8,703 bases of DNA, from the NCBI GenBank assembly GCA_023151335.1, contig JAKLJF010000180.1:1-8703 (forward strand), read 5' to 3'. The number at the start of each line of letters is the position of its first letter. Positions within the stretch are counted from its first letter, which is position 1. The notes beneath the pieces were generated by a model. The model ran no database searches and was not told where the DNA came from. It saw only the letters and a list, made by a program, of their open reading frames with translations. Positions 1 through 5,333 of the stretch are shown here, piece by piece. This DNA comes from Thermoanaerobaculia bacterium (GTDB lineage Bacteria > Bacteroidota > Bacteroidia > Chitinophagales > Saprospiraceae). Both the position numbers and the translations under genes were made by a program.

Positions 1-2
1 CG

Positions 3-251
3 CTGCTGGGCCTCTACACCTTCGGACTGTTCACCAAACTGCACCTGCACCCCTGGTCGCTGGCCATCCGCGGCACCAACTGGACAATTCCCGGCGTACT
101 CCTGGTATGCATACTTGCGCCCCTGATCACCTGGGGCATCGAAGTCGCCTGCAAACAATGGTTCGACGTGGGATTCCTGACCATTCTGCTCAACGGGATC
201 ATCACGTTTGCCGGGCTATGGATCATGTCGTACCGGGATGACCAGGCCTGA
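3..251 (+). CDS. Sodium:solute symporter family protein, C-terminal fragment
   Basis: This is the last 82 codons of a gene that begins before the window, ending at TGA 249-251. The visible part reads as two or three hydrophobic membrane segments. It starts with LLGLYTFGLFTK, has a middle segment with IPGVLLVCILAPLITWGI, and ends with FLTILLNGIITFAGLWIM before a short polar tail, YRDDQA. The pattern of a GL-FTK loop, a proline-containing helix and a final LLNG-TF-GL helix is typical of the C-terminus of Bacteroidota members of the SSS family, which import sugars, amino acids or other solutes with sodium. The substrate cannot be told from this end. The gene converges on pxpA, so the two are not co-transcribed. 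Family assignment is by recalled resemblance, and another multi-helix transporter is possible. Confidence 0.68.
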   Translation: MLGLYTFGLFTKLHLHPWSLAIRGTNWTIPGVLLVCILAPLITWGIEVACKQWFDVGFLTILLNGIITFAGLWIMSYRDDQA

Positions 252-366
252 CGTAAAAGTCGTTTTTTTTAACAGGGCAGATTTTCATTTTTTGTACATT
301 ACTAAGATAATCATCTTATCAGTAAGTGAAATTTATTCCCGAAAAAATACCGGCCGTTCACGTAAC
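252..366. other. Convergent intergenic gap with T-tract and small hairpin
   Basis: This gap lies between the convergent ends of the symporter gene and pxpA. A run of eight T (263-270) follows the symporter stop almost immediately, preceded by only a very weak AAAA-GTCG-TTTT fold. A 6-bp hairpin, TAAGAT-AATC-ATCTTA, lies at 303-318 with no T-run after it on either strand. One or both may help end transcription, but neither is a convincing intrinsic terminator. Confidence 0.3.
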
Positions 367-388
367 TCAAAACTCAAAACTCAAAACT
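364..388. repeat. 7-bp tandem repeat AACTCAA, about 3.5 copies
   Basis: Three perfect AACTCAA units (364-370, 371-377, 378-384) are followed by a partial one. The repeat covers the stop codon and last residues of pxpA, which reads leftward through it, so the final codons (roughly VLSFEF and stop) are made of repeat units. It is one of several different short repeats in the gaps of this window. Confidence 0.85.
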
Positions 389-1125
389 TTCACCCCTTCC
401 CTTTCAAACGCCCCGTACAACGCCCGCGCGAATTCCACGGCGTGGGGCCCGTCGCCGTGCACGCAGATGGTATTGGCCTGAAGGGGCACCCATTGCCCGC
501 CGGGACTTCTGACGCGTTGGTTGCGCACCATTTCGAGGGCTTGTTCCACGGCTTTTTCCGTATTTTCGATCAGGGCGCCGGCCTGGCCCCGGGGGATGAG
601 GCTGCCGTCGGACTGGTAACCGCGGTCGGCAAACACTTCGCTGCACGTACGCAATCCGGCGGCCCGGCCGGCTTCGATGAGGGCGCTGCCGCTCAGGCCG
701 TACAGCAGCAGATTTCCGCCGGCGGCGCGTACGGCCCGGGCGATGGCGTCGGCCAGCGCGCGGTCTTTGGCGGCGGCATTGTACAGGGCGCCGTGGGGTT
801 TTACGTGATGCAGTTTTCCGCCCGCGGCTTCGGCGATGGCGCGCAGGGCGCCGATCTGGTACAAAACCATCGCGTATACTTCATCTGGCGATAATTGCAT
901 ATTCCGGCGTCCGAATCCCTGCAAGTCGGGATAAGCAGGATGCGCCCCAATGGCCACGCCGTGTTCGAGCGCGAGGCGTACGGTTTTATGCATGATCACG
1001 GCATCGCCGGCATGAAATCCGCAGGCGATGTTGGCGGAAGTGATATGCTGCATCAGGGCCGCGTCGTTGCCCATCGGCCAGGGGCCGAAGCCTTCGCCCA
1101 TGTCGCAGTTGATGTCGATGGTCAC
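367..1125 (-). CDS. pxpA: 5-oxoprolinase subunit A (LamB/YcsF family)
   Basis: PxpA is the LamB/YcsF subunit of the three-part bacterial 5-oxoprolinase. With PxpB and PxpC it opens 5-oxoproline (pyroglutamate) to glutamate using ATP in the cytoplasm. At 252 aa it has the usual family length. Hallmarks are DINCDMGE (residues 4-11), ANIACGFHAGD (31-41), GAHPAYPDLQGFGRR (60-74) and HVKPHGALYN (107-116), followed by conserved EVFADRGYQSDGSLIPR and ICVHGDG stretches. The start is GTG at 1125-1123. It places MTIDINCDMGE where the family begins, and I see no upstream in-frame ATG. It lies 36 bp downstream of the secreted-protein gene on the same strand and could share its transcript. pxpB and pxpC are not in this window. 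The last residues (SFEF) come from a 7-bp tandem repeat and look non-native. Confidence 0.95.
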   Translation of the reverse strand: MTIDINCDMGEGFGPWPMGNDAALMQHITSANIACGFHAGDAVIMHKTVRLALEHGVAIGAHPAYPDLQGFGRRNMQLSPDEVYAMVLYQIGALRAIAEAAGGKLHHVKPHGALYNAAAKDRALADAIARAVRAAGGNLLLYGLSGSALIEAGRAAGLRTCSEVFADRGYQSDGSLIPRGQAGALIENTEKAVEQALEMVRNQRVRSPGGQWVPLQANTICVHGDGPHAVEFARALYGAFEREGVKVLSFEF

Positions 1126-1131
1126 TATTAG

Positions 1132-1160
1132 TTTGAAGTTTGAAGCAGGATAATATCCTG
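1132..1160. repeat. Two TTTGAAG units and a 15-bp palindrome
   Basis: The short gap between pxpA and the secreted-protein gene holds two perfect TTTGAAG heptamers (1132-1145), followed at once by the palindrome CAGGATAATATCCTG (1146-1160). The palindrome could fold as a 6-bp stem with a 3-nt loop or serve as a small operator. No T-run follows it on the minus strand, so it is not a standard intrinsic terminator. Its role is unknown. Confidence 0.6.
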
Positions 1161-1161
1161 A

Positions 1162-1932
1162 TCACTTTACCGGGGGCGCCTTTTTCCAGACTTCTTTATT
1201 GCCGTCAAATTCCTGGGTGTAGGTATCCCCGTCGAAGGTGACTTTTATGTTATATGTCTTTCCTGGTTCTTCGAAAGTGGTAAAGACGACGTTTTCGACC
1301 AATGTTTGTCCGTCGAACTGATAATTGCAGCCACCGGCCCCGTAAAATGAATGTGTTTTGTTATTCCAATGGCCGTAAAAGGTCATGGGATAGGCATAAA
1401 TTTTCATGGCCTGATGTTCGGGATTGGTTTTGCGGTCATAGGTCCAAATGGGGCCTGTTGCGCTTTCCAAAAACCAAACGCCTTCAAGGGTATTGTTTTT
1501 CAAGGGTTCGGCGCCCTGTTTTTTCAGGAACATTTCATCGATAACATAGTCTTTGTATTGATCGGATTGAATTTTTCCAAATTGGTGATAGTAATTGCCG
1601 TCTATGGAATAATCAAATGTGTAAGTTTTAGTGGCCGCGGTACTGTCCCAGGAAAAGAAATACAGGGTTTCGGCATATTTACCGTCTTTAAAGGTGTAAT
1701 AGCCTCCGCCGGCGCCGCCAAATGGTTTTTCCTGCTGGCCATAAAAAGCGCTCATCCAATAGCCGTCCCTGAAGACCTTGGTCGCTTTACCGCCCGCATC
1801 CGCAGTAGCCTGGGGCGGGGTGTCGCCGTATTGGGCGCTTAAAAGCTGGTAGACGCCTTGCGGTACGGCTTTTTGGGCCGTTAGCAGGCTGATCATTAGG
1901 AAAAAAACGGGTAAAAGGAAATAAGTTTTCAT
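1162..1932 (-). CDS. Secreted protein with two internal repeats, function unknown
   Basis: I do not recognise a characterised gene. The 256-aa product begins with a Sec signal peptide: MKTY, a hydrophobic stretch of about residues 4-18, and likely cleavage near LTA-QK. There is no lipobox cysteine, so it is probably periplasmic or exported. The mature part is a tandem duplication. Repeat 1 (about 26-138) runs from GVYQLL through FYG (63-65), FGGAGGGYYTFKDGKYAE (71-88), SIDGNYYHQF (109-118) and EMFLKK. Repeat 2 (about 151-251) has GVWFLE, FYG (185-187), FYGAGGCNYQFDGQTLVE (196-213), TFDGDTYTQEF (232-242) and EVWKK. The alternating aromatic/glycine pattern suggests two small beta-barrels, perhaps lipocalin-like, but that is inference. 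The ATG start (1932-1930) lies about 35 bp after a good Bacteroidota-type promoter. It precedes pxpA on the same strand. Confidence 0.85.
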   Translation of the reverse strand: MKTYFLLPVFFLMISLLTAQKAVPQGVYQLLSAQYGDTPPQATADAGGKATKVFRDGYWMSAFYGQQEKPFGGAGGGYYTFKDGKYAETLYFFSWDSTAATKTYTFDYSIDGNYYHQFGKIQSDQYKDYVIDEMFLKKQGAEPLKNNTLEGVWFLESATGPIWTYDRKTNPEHQAMKIYAYPMTFYGHWNNKTHSFYGAGGCNYQFDGQTLVENVVFTTFEEPGKTYNIKVTFDGDTYTQEFDGNKEVWKKAPPVK

Positions 1933-1966
1933 TGTGATAGAGGTTGAGTGAATAAAATTTTTTAGG

Positions 1967-1997
1967 CAAATGTAATGTAATTTGCCTTTCCCGTCAA
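1967..1997 (-). promoter_or_regulatory. Bacteroidota-type promoter for the secreted-protein gene
   Basis: On the minus strand TACATTTG (1974-1967) matches the -7 consensus TAnnTTTG. A TTG (1997-1995) lies exactly 20 bp upstream, where the -33 element belongs. The start codon is about 35 bp downstream. This is the best two-part promoter in the window. Confidence 0.65.
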
Positions 1998-2079
1998 TCC
2001 CATCCTCATGTGACAGTCATAGCGACTTGGCTTAAAGCAGGCTTCTGAATATCTTTTTTCACGGGAACACAAAATTTTC

Positions 2080-2186
2080 TTAGTAACGCTTAAAAAACAA
2101 GTTCACGATTTGCATTCCTCAGATGTCTCGCTTCGCTCGACATCTGAGGAATGCAAATCGTGAATTTAAATTTCAAGCGTTACTTA
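2080..2186. repeat. Near-perfect palindromic element, MITE- or REP-like
   Basis: A single axis of symmetry near 2133 organises this stretch. The inner arms 2102-2127 and 2139-2164 are perfect 26-bp inverted copies (TTCACGATTTGCATTCC at the left start) around the 11-nt loop TCGCTTCGCTC. On the same axis the outer arms AGTAACGCTT (2082-2091) and AAGCGTTACT (2175-2184) also match perfectly. Between them are short stretches of partial pairing. If the termini are taken as GTAACGCTT/AAGCGTTAC (2083-2183), both ends are flanked by TTA (2080-2082 and 2184-2186), as a 3-bp target duplication would be. No coding sequence is inside. It lies downstream of dnaN and could also end that transcript. A non-autonomous mobile palindrome or a REP element are the main readings. 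Confidence 0.75.
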
Positions 2187-2192
2187 GCCGGC

Positions 2193-2221
2193 AAAATTCT
2201 ATGGGAATGTATAGAACTTTT
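2193..2221 (-). terminator. Possible intrinsic terminator of dnaN
   Basis: Just after the dnaN stop codon, on the minus strand, TTCTAT (2202-2197 complement side) and ATAGAA form a 6-bp stem around an 8-nt loop (2203-2210), followed by TTTT (2196-2193). With a one-base bulge, AAAA before the stem extends pairing to the T-run. The stem is AT-rich and weak, and the larger palindrome beyond it may be the effective terminator. Confidence 0.35.
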
Positions 2222-3338
2222 AATTGTTCAGCATTACCGGCATCACCAGCATCAAAATCTCCCGGTCTTTATTCTCTTCCTCTACCGGCGTCAGGATACC
2301 GGCGCGGGAGGGCGTGGAAAATTCCATTTTTACTTCTTCGCCATCCAGCACGGTGAGCATTTCCACCAGGAACTTGGCATTGAACGCGATGCGCAGCGGC
2401 GCGCCCTCGAAGGAGCAGCTCATTTGTTCGGTGGCCTCGTTGGAAAAATCGAGGTCCTGTGCCGAGATGGTCAGGCTTTTATCCGACACGTCGAGCACCA
2501 CCTGGTTGGTAGTTTTGTTGGCGTAAATGGCGATCCGTTTGAGCGAGTTGGCGAAATCAGCGCGGTTGGCGGTCATCACGTTGGGATTATCCACGGGAAT
2601 GACGGCGTTGTAGTCCGGGTAGCGCGCGTCGATGAGGCGGCACACGAGGTTCATGTTGCCGAAGGCGAAAAAAGCGTTGGCCTTGTTGAACGAGATCGTG
2701 ACCGCGTCGTTGGCCGGCAGCGCGTTTTTGAGCAGGTTAAGGGCCTTTTTGGGCACGATGAAAGAGGTGGCTACTTCGCCGGCGAGCTGATGAGTGGTGA
2801 TCTTCACCAGTTTGTGCGCGTCGGTGGCCACGCAGGTCAGTTTATTGAAGTCGATCTGGAAATATACGCCGGTCATGGCCGGGCGCAACTCGTCGCCGGA
2901 GGTGGCAAACACCGTTTTGTTGATGGCTTCCAGCAGGTACTGGCTGTTGATCTTCACCGTATCCACGCTGTCGGCTTCGGGAATATTAGGGAAATCGGCG
3001 CCGTTTTCGCCGGCCAGGCGGTATTTGCCGTACGACGACGTGATCTCGATGCCGTAGTTTTCCTCGTTGATCGTGAAAGTGACCGGCTGCTGCGGCAGCG
3101 CTTTCAGCGTTTCGAGCAGGATTTTGGCCGGTATGGCCACCGTAAAATCGTCGTCGGCCAGTACCTCGATCGCGGTGGTGATGCTGGTTTCGAGGTCGGT
3201 GGCGGCGATAGTGAGTTTTTTATTTTCAATTTTGAACAGGAAGTCCTCCAGGATGGGCAATACGGGATTGGAGCCGATGGCGCCCGAGGCGACCTGCAGT
3301 TGTTTCAGAAGTTCGGAAGAAGAAACGCTGAATTTCAT
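2220..3338 (-). CDS. dnaN: DNA polymerase III beta subunit (sliding clamp)
   Basis: The beta clamp encircles DNA as a dimer and tethers DNA polymerase III and many repair and replication partners. At 372 aa it has the standard length for three successive clamp folds of about 120 residues. It opens with MKFSVSSSELLKQLQ and has the first-domain stretch SNPVLPILEDFL (23-34). Other family motifs are RPAMTGVYF (152-160), VATDAHKL (170-177) and RLIDARYPDY (234-243). The C-terminus VMPVMLNN (365-372) corresponds to the VMPMRL end that shapes the partner-binding pocket in other bacteria. The ATG is at 3338-3336 and the stop TAA at 2222-2220. Its start codon is fused to an 8-bp tandem repeat. It is transcribed away from a large gap that may contain an origin. 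No dnaA or recF lies next to it in this window. Confidence 0.97.
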   Translation of the reverse strand: MKFSVSSSELLKQLQVASGAIGSNPVLPILEDFLFKIENKKLTIAATDLETSITTAIEVLADDDFTVAIPAKILLETLKALPQQPVTFTINEENYGIEITSSYGKYRLAGENGADFPNIPEADSVDTVKINSQYLLEAINKTVFATSGDELRPAMTGVYFQIDFNKLTCVATDAHKLVKITTHQLAGEVATSFIVPKKALNLLKNALPANDAVTISFNKANAFFAFGNMNLVCRLIDARYPDYNAVIPVDNPNVMTANRADFANSLKRIAIYANKTTNQVVLDVSDKSLTISAQDLDFSNEATEQMSCSFEGAPLRIAFNAKFLVEMLTVLDGEEVKMEFSTPSRAGILTPVEEENKDREILMLVMPVMLNN

Positions 3339-3371
3339 TGAGCGATTGAGTGATTGAGTGATGGAGTGATT
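3337..3371. repeat. 8-bp tandem repeat ATTGAGTG in the dnaN leader
   Basis: The units are ATTGAGCG (3337-3344), ATTGAGTG (3345-3352), ATTGAGTG (3353-3360), ATGGAGTG (3361-3368) and a partial ATT. On the dnaN coding strand this reads as CACTCAAT units running directly into the start, with the AT of the ATG being the end of the last unit. The repeat fills the ribosome-binding region and contains no Shine-Dalgarno sequence. Confidence 0.9.
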
Positions 3372-3437
3372 TGGGTCAGGCGGCTCAAGATCGGATTGAA
3401 AAATTGATTGTCAGGATTTTACATTTTTTGACGCCCG

Positions 3438-3445
3438 CAAAAATA
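3438..3445 (-). promoter_or_regulatory. Candidate -7 promoter box for dnaN
   Basis: The minus strand reads TATTTTTG, a full match to the Bacteroidota -7 consensus TAnnTTTG, about 100 bp upstream of the dnaN ATG. No clear TTG element lies about 20 bp further upstream, so only the -7 half is supported. Confidence 0.4.
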
Positions 3446-3465
3446 AGGGGTTTGTTTGGGGTTTT

Positions 3466-3660
3466 TGTGGAAAAAAACTAACAAGATGTGGAGAACGTGG
3501 AAAAAGGTTGCAGCGTTTTGTAGAGGCCATGCGCCTTTTTGGGTGGATACGTAAACGCGGCTTATACTCCGGCTCTTGTAGAAGAAATTTAGACTTAAGG
3601 ATAATATAACTTATTTCGATATTGAACTGGTTGAGAAATAATTAACTGATTTTTCGATAG
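3466..3660. other. Candidate replication origin (DnaA-box-like cluster plus AT-rich stretch)
   Basis: Compared with the DnaA box TGTGGATAA (TTATCCACA on the other strand), there are two one-mismatch 9-mers, TGTGGAAAA (3466-3474) and TGTGGAGAA (3487-3495). There are also two weaker ones with two mismatches, CGTGGAAAA (3496-3504) and GGTGGATAC (3542-3550). All lie in the same orientation within 85 bp. A stretch from 3585 to 3660 then has only 18 G/C in 76 bp (about 24%) and could be an unwinding element. The neighbouring dnaN reads left and the following genes all read right, so transcription diverges from here. None of the boxes is perfect and the GC skew was not computed, so this is a hypothesis. 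Confidence 0.35.
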
Positions 3661-3797
3661 GACACGCACGCCACTCTCCAAAACTCCAATATTTTTGCCC
3701 CTCCATTCACCCCACAGCATGCCCGGCCTGTCACGGAAAAAAACAGCCGGTCTCTCACCGCCCCTTCAAACGCTCAAACATTTTGCCCGATCGCTTA

Positions 3798-5066
3798 ATG
3801 AATCGCAGATCATCCCCCATCATACACGAAGTCGGCCACCTGGCGCTGCCCGAACCGAAAGTCGTTCGCCTCGACAATGGCATGCCCGTGTACGTGCTCG
3901 ACTTTCCCGGCCAGGAAATCCTCAAGATAGAGGCCGTGTACCGCGCCGGACGCCCGGAGGAGGATAAACGCCTGGTGGCGCGGGCCACGGCGCGGCTGTT
4001 GCGGGAAGGCACTACCCGGCGCAGCGGGGCTGAAATTGCCGAACACATCGACTTTTATGGCGGCTCTCTGAGTGTTCCGACCAACCTGGATACCGCCAAT
4101 TTTCTGTTGTTTTCCCTGCACAAATACGCCGCCGAACTGATCCCGGTATTTGCCGAACTACTGCAGGAACCAGCCTTCCCGGCCGACGAACTCGAAACCT
4201 TCAAACGCACCAGCATCCAGGAACTCCAGGTCGATCTCGACAAGGAAGAGGTGCTGGCCTACCGCCGGATCACCGAACTGATCTTCGGCGCCGCGCATCC
4301 TTATGGATATAATTCCATGCCGGCCGACTACACCGCGCTCACGCGGGAAGACCTCGCGCGCCATTTCGATCACTGGTACACGCCGGGCAATTGCCGGCTT
4401 TTTGCCAGCGGGCGGGTAGATGAATCCGTTTTGAATTTGCTCAACCGCCATTTGGGGCAAAACCGGCGGCAGGGCCTGACCCCCCGCACGCCGCCGCAAA
4501 TTGCCGACAATCAACCGCACAAGGAACATATCAAACACGCCGGCTCCCTGCAAACGGCCATTAAAACCGGCCGGCGCCTGTTTTCCCGCCATCACCCCGA
4601 CTACAACGGCGTGTACGTGCTCAATACCATTCTCGGCGGGTATTTCGGCTCCCGCCTGATGATGAACGTACGGGAAAAACGCGGCTACACGTACAATATC
4701 TACTCCACTGCCGACGCCATGCTGCACGGCGGCTGCCTGTACGTGGCCACGGAAGTGCATACGGGAAAAGCCTCGGCCACCCTGCGGGAAATATTTCTGG
4801 AAATGAAACGTTTGCGCGAAACGCCGGTGTCCAACGAGGAGTTGTCCATGGTGCGCAATTACCTGCTCGGCATGCTGCTCAACGGCCTCGACGGTCCGCT
4901 CAACACCTCCGACGTCATTAAAACCCTGATTACCGAGGATTTACCCCTGCATGCTTTCGACGAACTGGTGCACACTATCCGCACCATTACGCCCGAAACC
5001 CTGCAGGCGCTCGCCAACCGGTATTTGCAGCCGGAGGATTTCTGGGTGGTGACGGTAGGGAAGTAA
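3798..5066 (+). CDS. M16 family peptidase-like protein lacking the zinc site
   Basis: The protein (422 aa from the ATG at 3798) has the two-lobe architecture of M16B proteins (insulinase and mitochondrial processing peptidase family). The first lobe starts near VVRLDNGMPVYVL. Where active members have HxxEH followed by a GT, this protein reads R-A-T-A-R then LLREGT, so both zinc histidines and the glutamate are missing. The second lobe keeps GGYFGSRLMMNVREKRGYTY, with the R/Y pair that helps position substrate in the non-catalytic partner subunit. It is therefore likely the inactive half of a heterodimer, or a binding or chaperone-like protein. No HxxEH partner is visible nearby, and no signal peptide is seen, so it looks cytoplasmic. 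A TTG at 3783 would add five residues. ATG is preferred because no Shine-Dalgarno supports either start. The gene ends 267 bp before mreB. Confidence 0.88.
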   Translation: MNRRSSPIIHEVGHLALPEPKVVRLDNGMPVYVLDFPGQEILKIEAVYRAGRPEEDKRLVARATARLLREGTTRRSGAEIAEHIDFYGGSLSVPTNLDTANFLLFSLHKYAAELIPVFAELLQEPAFPADELETFKRTSIQELQVDLDKEEVLAYRRITELIFGAAHPYGYNSMPADYTALTREDLARHFDHWYTPGNCRLFASGRVDESVLNLLNRHLGQNRRQGLTPRTPPQIADNQPHKEHIKHAGSLQTAIKTGRRLFSRHHPDYNGVYVLNTILGGYFGSRLMMNVREKRGYTYNIYSTADAMLHGGCLYVATEVHTGKASATLREIFLEMKRLRETPVSNEELSMVRNYLLGMLLNGLDGPLNTSDVIKTLITEDLPLHAFDELVHTIRTITPETLQALANRYLQPEDFWVVTVGK

Positions 5067-5111
5067 TTGCGGATTACGGATTACGGATTACGGATTACGG
5101 ATTGCGGATTG
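5066..5111. repeat. 7-bp tandem repeat GGATTAC, about 6.5 copies
   Basis: Four perfect GGATTAC units (5071-5098), one GGATTGC (5099-5105), a partial GGATTG and a leading partial ATTGC follow the M16 stop codon directly. The repeat creates an open frame reading RITDYGLRITD, which is an artefact of the 7-bp unit read in triplets and should not be annotated as a gene. Confidence 0.9.
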
Positions 5112-5231
5112 TCTCGTGAAACCTGGAGGAATTTCACACGGCGCCGTTTATTTCAAAAAAATTACCAAAAAATAATGATTTTTACCCCTCTGCCAGTCAT
5201 TTTCCCTGACACTTTTTCAAAAATAGCTTCG
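5112..5231. other. Spacer between M16 gene repeat and mreB promoter
   Basis: I see no gene here. An all-AT hairpin, AAAAAT-AATG-ATTTTT at 5168-5183, could weakly terminate M16 transcription. A GGAGG at 5124-5128 has no start codon at a suitable distance, so it does not indicate a gene. Confidence 0.3.
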
Positions 5232-5239
5232 TACTTTTG
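5232..5239 (+). promoter_or_regulatory. -7 promoter box for the mreB operon
   Basis: TACTTTTG followed by CGCGCC fits the Bacteroidota -7 consensus TAnnTTTG and resembles housekeeping promoters of the phylum. The upstream -33 element is indistinct. Transcription would begin near 5246, giving a leader of roughly 88 nt that contains the 9-bp repeat before the mreB start. Confidence 0.6.
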
Positions 5240-5252
5240 CGCGCCTTTCAAA

Positions 5253-5295
5253 TAACCCGTTAAACCCGTTAAACCCGTTAAACCCGTTAAACCCG
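5253..5295. repeat. 9-bp tandem repeat TTAAACCCG in the mreB leader
   Basis: A partial TAACCCG (5253-5259) is followed by four perfect TTAAACCCG units ending at 5295. The repeat lies between the -7 box and the mreB start codon, so it should be in the 5' untranslated region. Read on the opposite strand it gives a GFNGFN peptide pattern, which is an artefact and not a gene. Confidence 0.92.
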
Positions 5296-5333
5296 CTCAA
5301 TTTTTTTCCGAAGACCTTTAAACTTATTGTACG

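Larger units (their letters stand above)
3339..3797. other. Gene-free divergent intergenic region
   Basis: These 459 bp separate the start of dnaN from the start of the M16 gene. From left to right they hold the 8-bp repeat, a -7-like box for dnaN, the DnaA-box-like cluster and the AT-rich block. A second TAnnTTTG match on the plus strand, TATTTTTG at 3690-3697, could be the -7 box of the M16 gene, although no -33 partner is seen. I find no convincing protein or RNA gene here. Confidence 0.6.

Noticed and set aside
208..894. Long plus-strand open frame opposite pxpA
   Set aside because: It is the antisense shadow of pxpA, whose opposite frame carries clear LamB/YcsF motifs.
2128..2138. Loop of the large palindrome as a tRNA or structured RNA gene
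   Set aside because: The structure is one long hairpin with no cloverleaf or conserved RNA motifs.
2151..3341. 396-residue plus-strand open frame opposite dnaN
   Set aside because: It covers dnaN in antisense and also runs through the palindromic element. Its composition (many H, G, R, V) is typical of shadow frames in GC-rich genes.
5124..5128. GGAGG as a ribosome-binding site
   Set aside because: No start codon with a credible reading frame follows at a normal distance, and genes in this window do not use such sites.
5067..5255. Small open frame starting with MRITDYGLRITDCGL
   Set aside because: Its first part is only the GGATTAC repeat read in triplets. The rest crosses the mreB promoter and shows no family signal.
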